A DNA stretch of 6,595 nt from an uncultured Bacteroidota bacterium. GTDB lineage: Bacteria; Bacteroidota; Bacteroidia; UKL13-3. The stretch spans positions 1-6,595 of the forward strand of contig CAIUEQ010000247.1 of assembly GCA_903898215.1 (NCBI GenBank). Direction: 5' to 3'. The translations under genes were made by a program, and so were the position numbers. Numbering within the stretch: the first letter of the stretch is position 1; each line of letters begins with the position of its first letter. The notes under the pieces were generated by a model that was not told the origin of the DNA, did no database searches, and saw only the letters and a program-made list of their open reading frames with translations. Positions 5,829 through 6,595 of this stretch are shown one piece after another.

Positions 5829-6595
5829 ATGAAAATAAAAGATTTAAAAATTGGAACTCAACTTTGGATAGGCTTTGCTATTACCATGGCAATAATTATC
5901 GTTATGGGAGTTGTTGGTGCAAGGCAAAATTTTGAACTCAAAAATCAAACGCAAGATTTATTCAATCATCCATATAAAGTAAGAGCAGCAATTGGTGCCC
6001 TTAGTCACGATATTGACCGTGAACAAATTATTCACCGAGATATGTTGTTGAAGATTAATGGAAAGGAAACAATTCAGTTAATGCAAGCATTAGAAATACT
6101 AACGGATGATGTACTAAAACAATTTGATATTTTAAGTAAACAATATTTAGGTCCTGCTTTAGATATTGAAGAAGCTCGAAAAGCATTTTTAAAATGGAAA
6201 GTAATCCGTGACGAAAATAATAAACTGATTTTATCAGGTGAAATAGAAAAGGCAATTGACAATATAAAACCAAATGGCAAATTAGGAAAAGTTAGAGAAG
6301 AATTAAATGATAAAATAAATACTATCGACAATTTCGCTAATAAAAAAGCAGAGGAGTTTTATCTCAGTTCAATTGATAGAGTTAAGACAATGAATAACGA
6401 GTTAATATTATTTGTTATTTTCATTTTGTTGTTGTCGATTATTGTTAATTGGATGTTGTTAAGAAATATCAACATTCCTTTAATCGACCTAACACAAGCT
6501 ACTAAAGAGTTTGGTAATGGCAAAATGGATACCCGAAGTTTGTATGAATCAAAAAATGATTTCGGAGCGTTATCAACTTCTTTTAATCATTTGGC
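5829..6595 (+). CDS. Membrane sensor with four-helix-bundle external domain and HAMP (C-terminus cut by window edge)
   Basis: Visible are 255 residues. A short cytoplasmic start, MKIKDLKIGTQLWIGF, leads into TM1 (about 13-32; AITMAIIIVMGVVGA). An all-helical extracytoplasmic domain of about 155 residues follows. It contains HPYKVRAAIGALSHDIDREQIIHR and YLGPALDIEEARKAFLKWK, words typical of the four-helix-bundle MCP sensor family. TM2 is at about 190-212 (ELILFVIFILLLSIIVNWMLL). HAMP then starts with RNINIPLIDLTQATKEFGNGKMD and runs to the edge. The domain binds small ligands or detects membrane-level signals; the ligand is unknown. Known proteins with this N-terminal half are either methyl-accepting chemotaxis receptors or multi-domain PAS/histidine kinase sensors. 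The cheR gene 115 bp upstream in the same direction favours, but does not prove, a methylated receptor. The ATG is chosen because it places TM1 correctly. There is no good ribosome binding site, only an A-rich leader. Confidence 0.85.
   Translation, partial: MKIKDLKIGTQLWIGFAITMAIIIVMGVVGARQNFELKNQTQDLFNHPYKVRAAIGALSHDIDREQIIHRDMLLKINGKETIQLMQALEILTDDVLKQFDILSKQYLGPALDIEEARKAFLKWKVIRDENNKLILSGEIEKAIDNIKPNGKLGKVREELNDKINTIDNFANKKAEEFYLSSIDRVKTMNNELILFVIFILLLSIIVNWMLLRNINIPLIDLTQATKEFGNGKMDTRSLYESKNDFGALSTSFNHL

Noticed and set aside
6055..6331. Two minus-strand open frames at 6055-6273 and 6074-6331
   Set aside because: They lie opposite the sensor gene, whose plus-strand frame shows TM1, a family-typical four-helix domain, TM2 and HAMP in order.

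Overview
The window is AT-rich, and its secreted proteins carry module sequences typical of Bacteroidota: the RYIP and GNPYPS motifs, the LPV...WTT.SE.N..YFEIQRS module, and the DASAMLDVSS..KGLLIPR module. Shine-Dalgarno sites are weak or absent, which also fits that phylum. The genus cannot be told from the sequence.

The layout is two blocks transcribed away from each other across a 321-bp intergenic region (3458-3778). The leftward block, on the minus strand, holds (i) a 380-residue secreted protein with phage tail-fibre-like modules (2315-3457), (ii) a 64-residue unrecognised protein made of two copies of one diverged 28-residue unit (2069-2263), and (iii) a large surface or adhesin-like protein with a signal peptide. 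The last of these runs off the left edge (1-2021), just before the place where a type IX secretion sorting domain would be expected. These genes are separated by about 50 bp each and could form one cell-surface operon.

The rightward block, on the plus strand, looks like a signal-transduction cluster. It contains a stand-alone double-PAS protein that ends in a coiled coil with no output domain (3779-4792), a CheR-type protein glutamate methyltransferase (4889-5713), and the N-terminal half of a membrane sensor (5829 to the right edge). The sensor shows TM1, a four-helix-bundle-like external domain, TM2 and HAMP. Its output half lies outside the window, so it could be a methyl-accepting chemotaxis protein or a sensor kinase. 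I infer that the PAS protein, the methyltransferase and the receptor work together.

The non-coding elements are a perfect 11-bp inverted repeat between the PAS and cheR genes, a GC-richer imperfectly palindromic element of the dispersed CGCAAAG/CTGCG type just upstream of the sensor gene, and short repeated words in the divergent intergenic region. I saw no RNA gene, insertion sequence, CRISPR array or intact intrinsic terminator. No wholly new system is evident. The items most worth a second look are the duplicated small protein, the output-less PAS protein paired with CheR, and the intergenic palindromic element.
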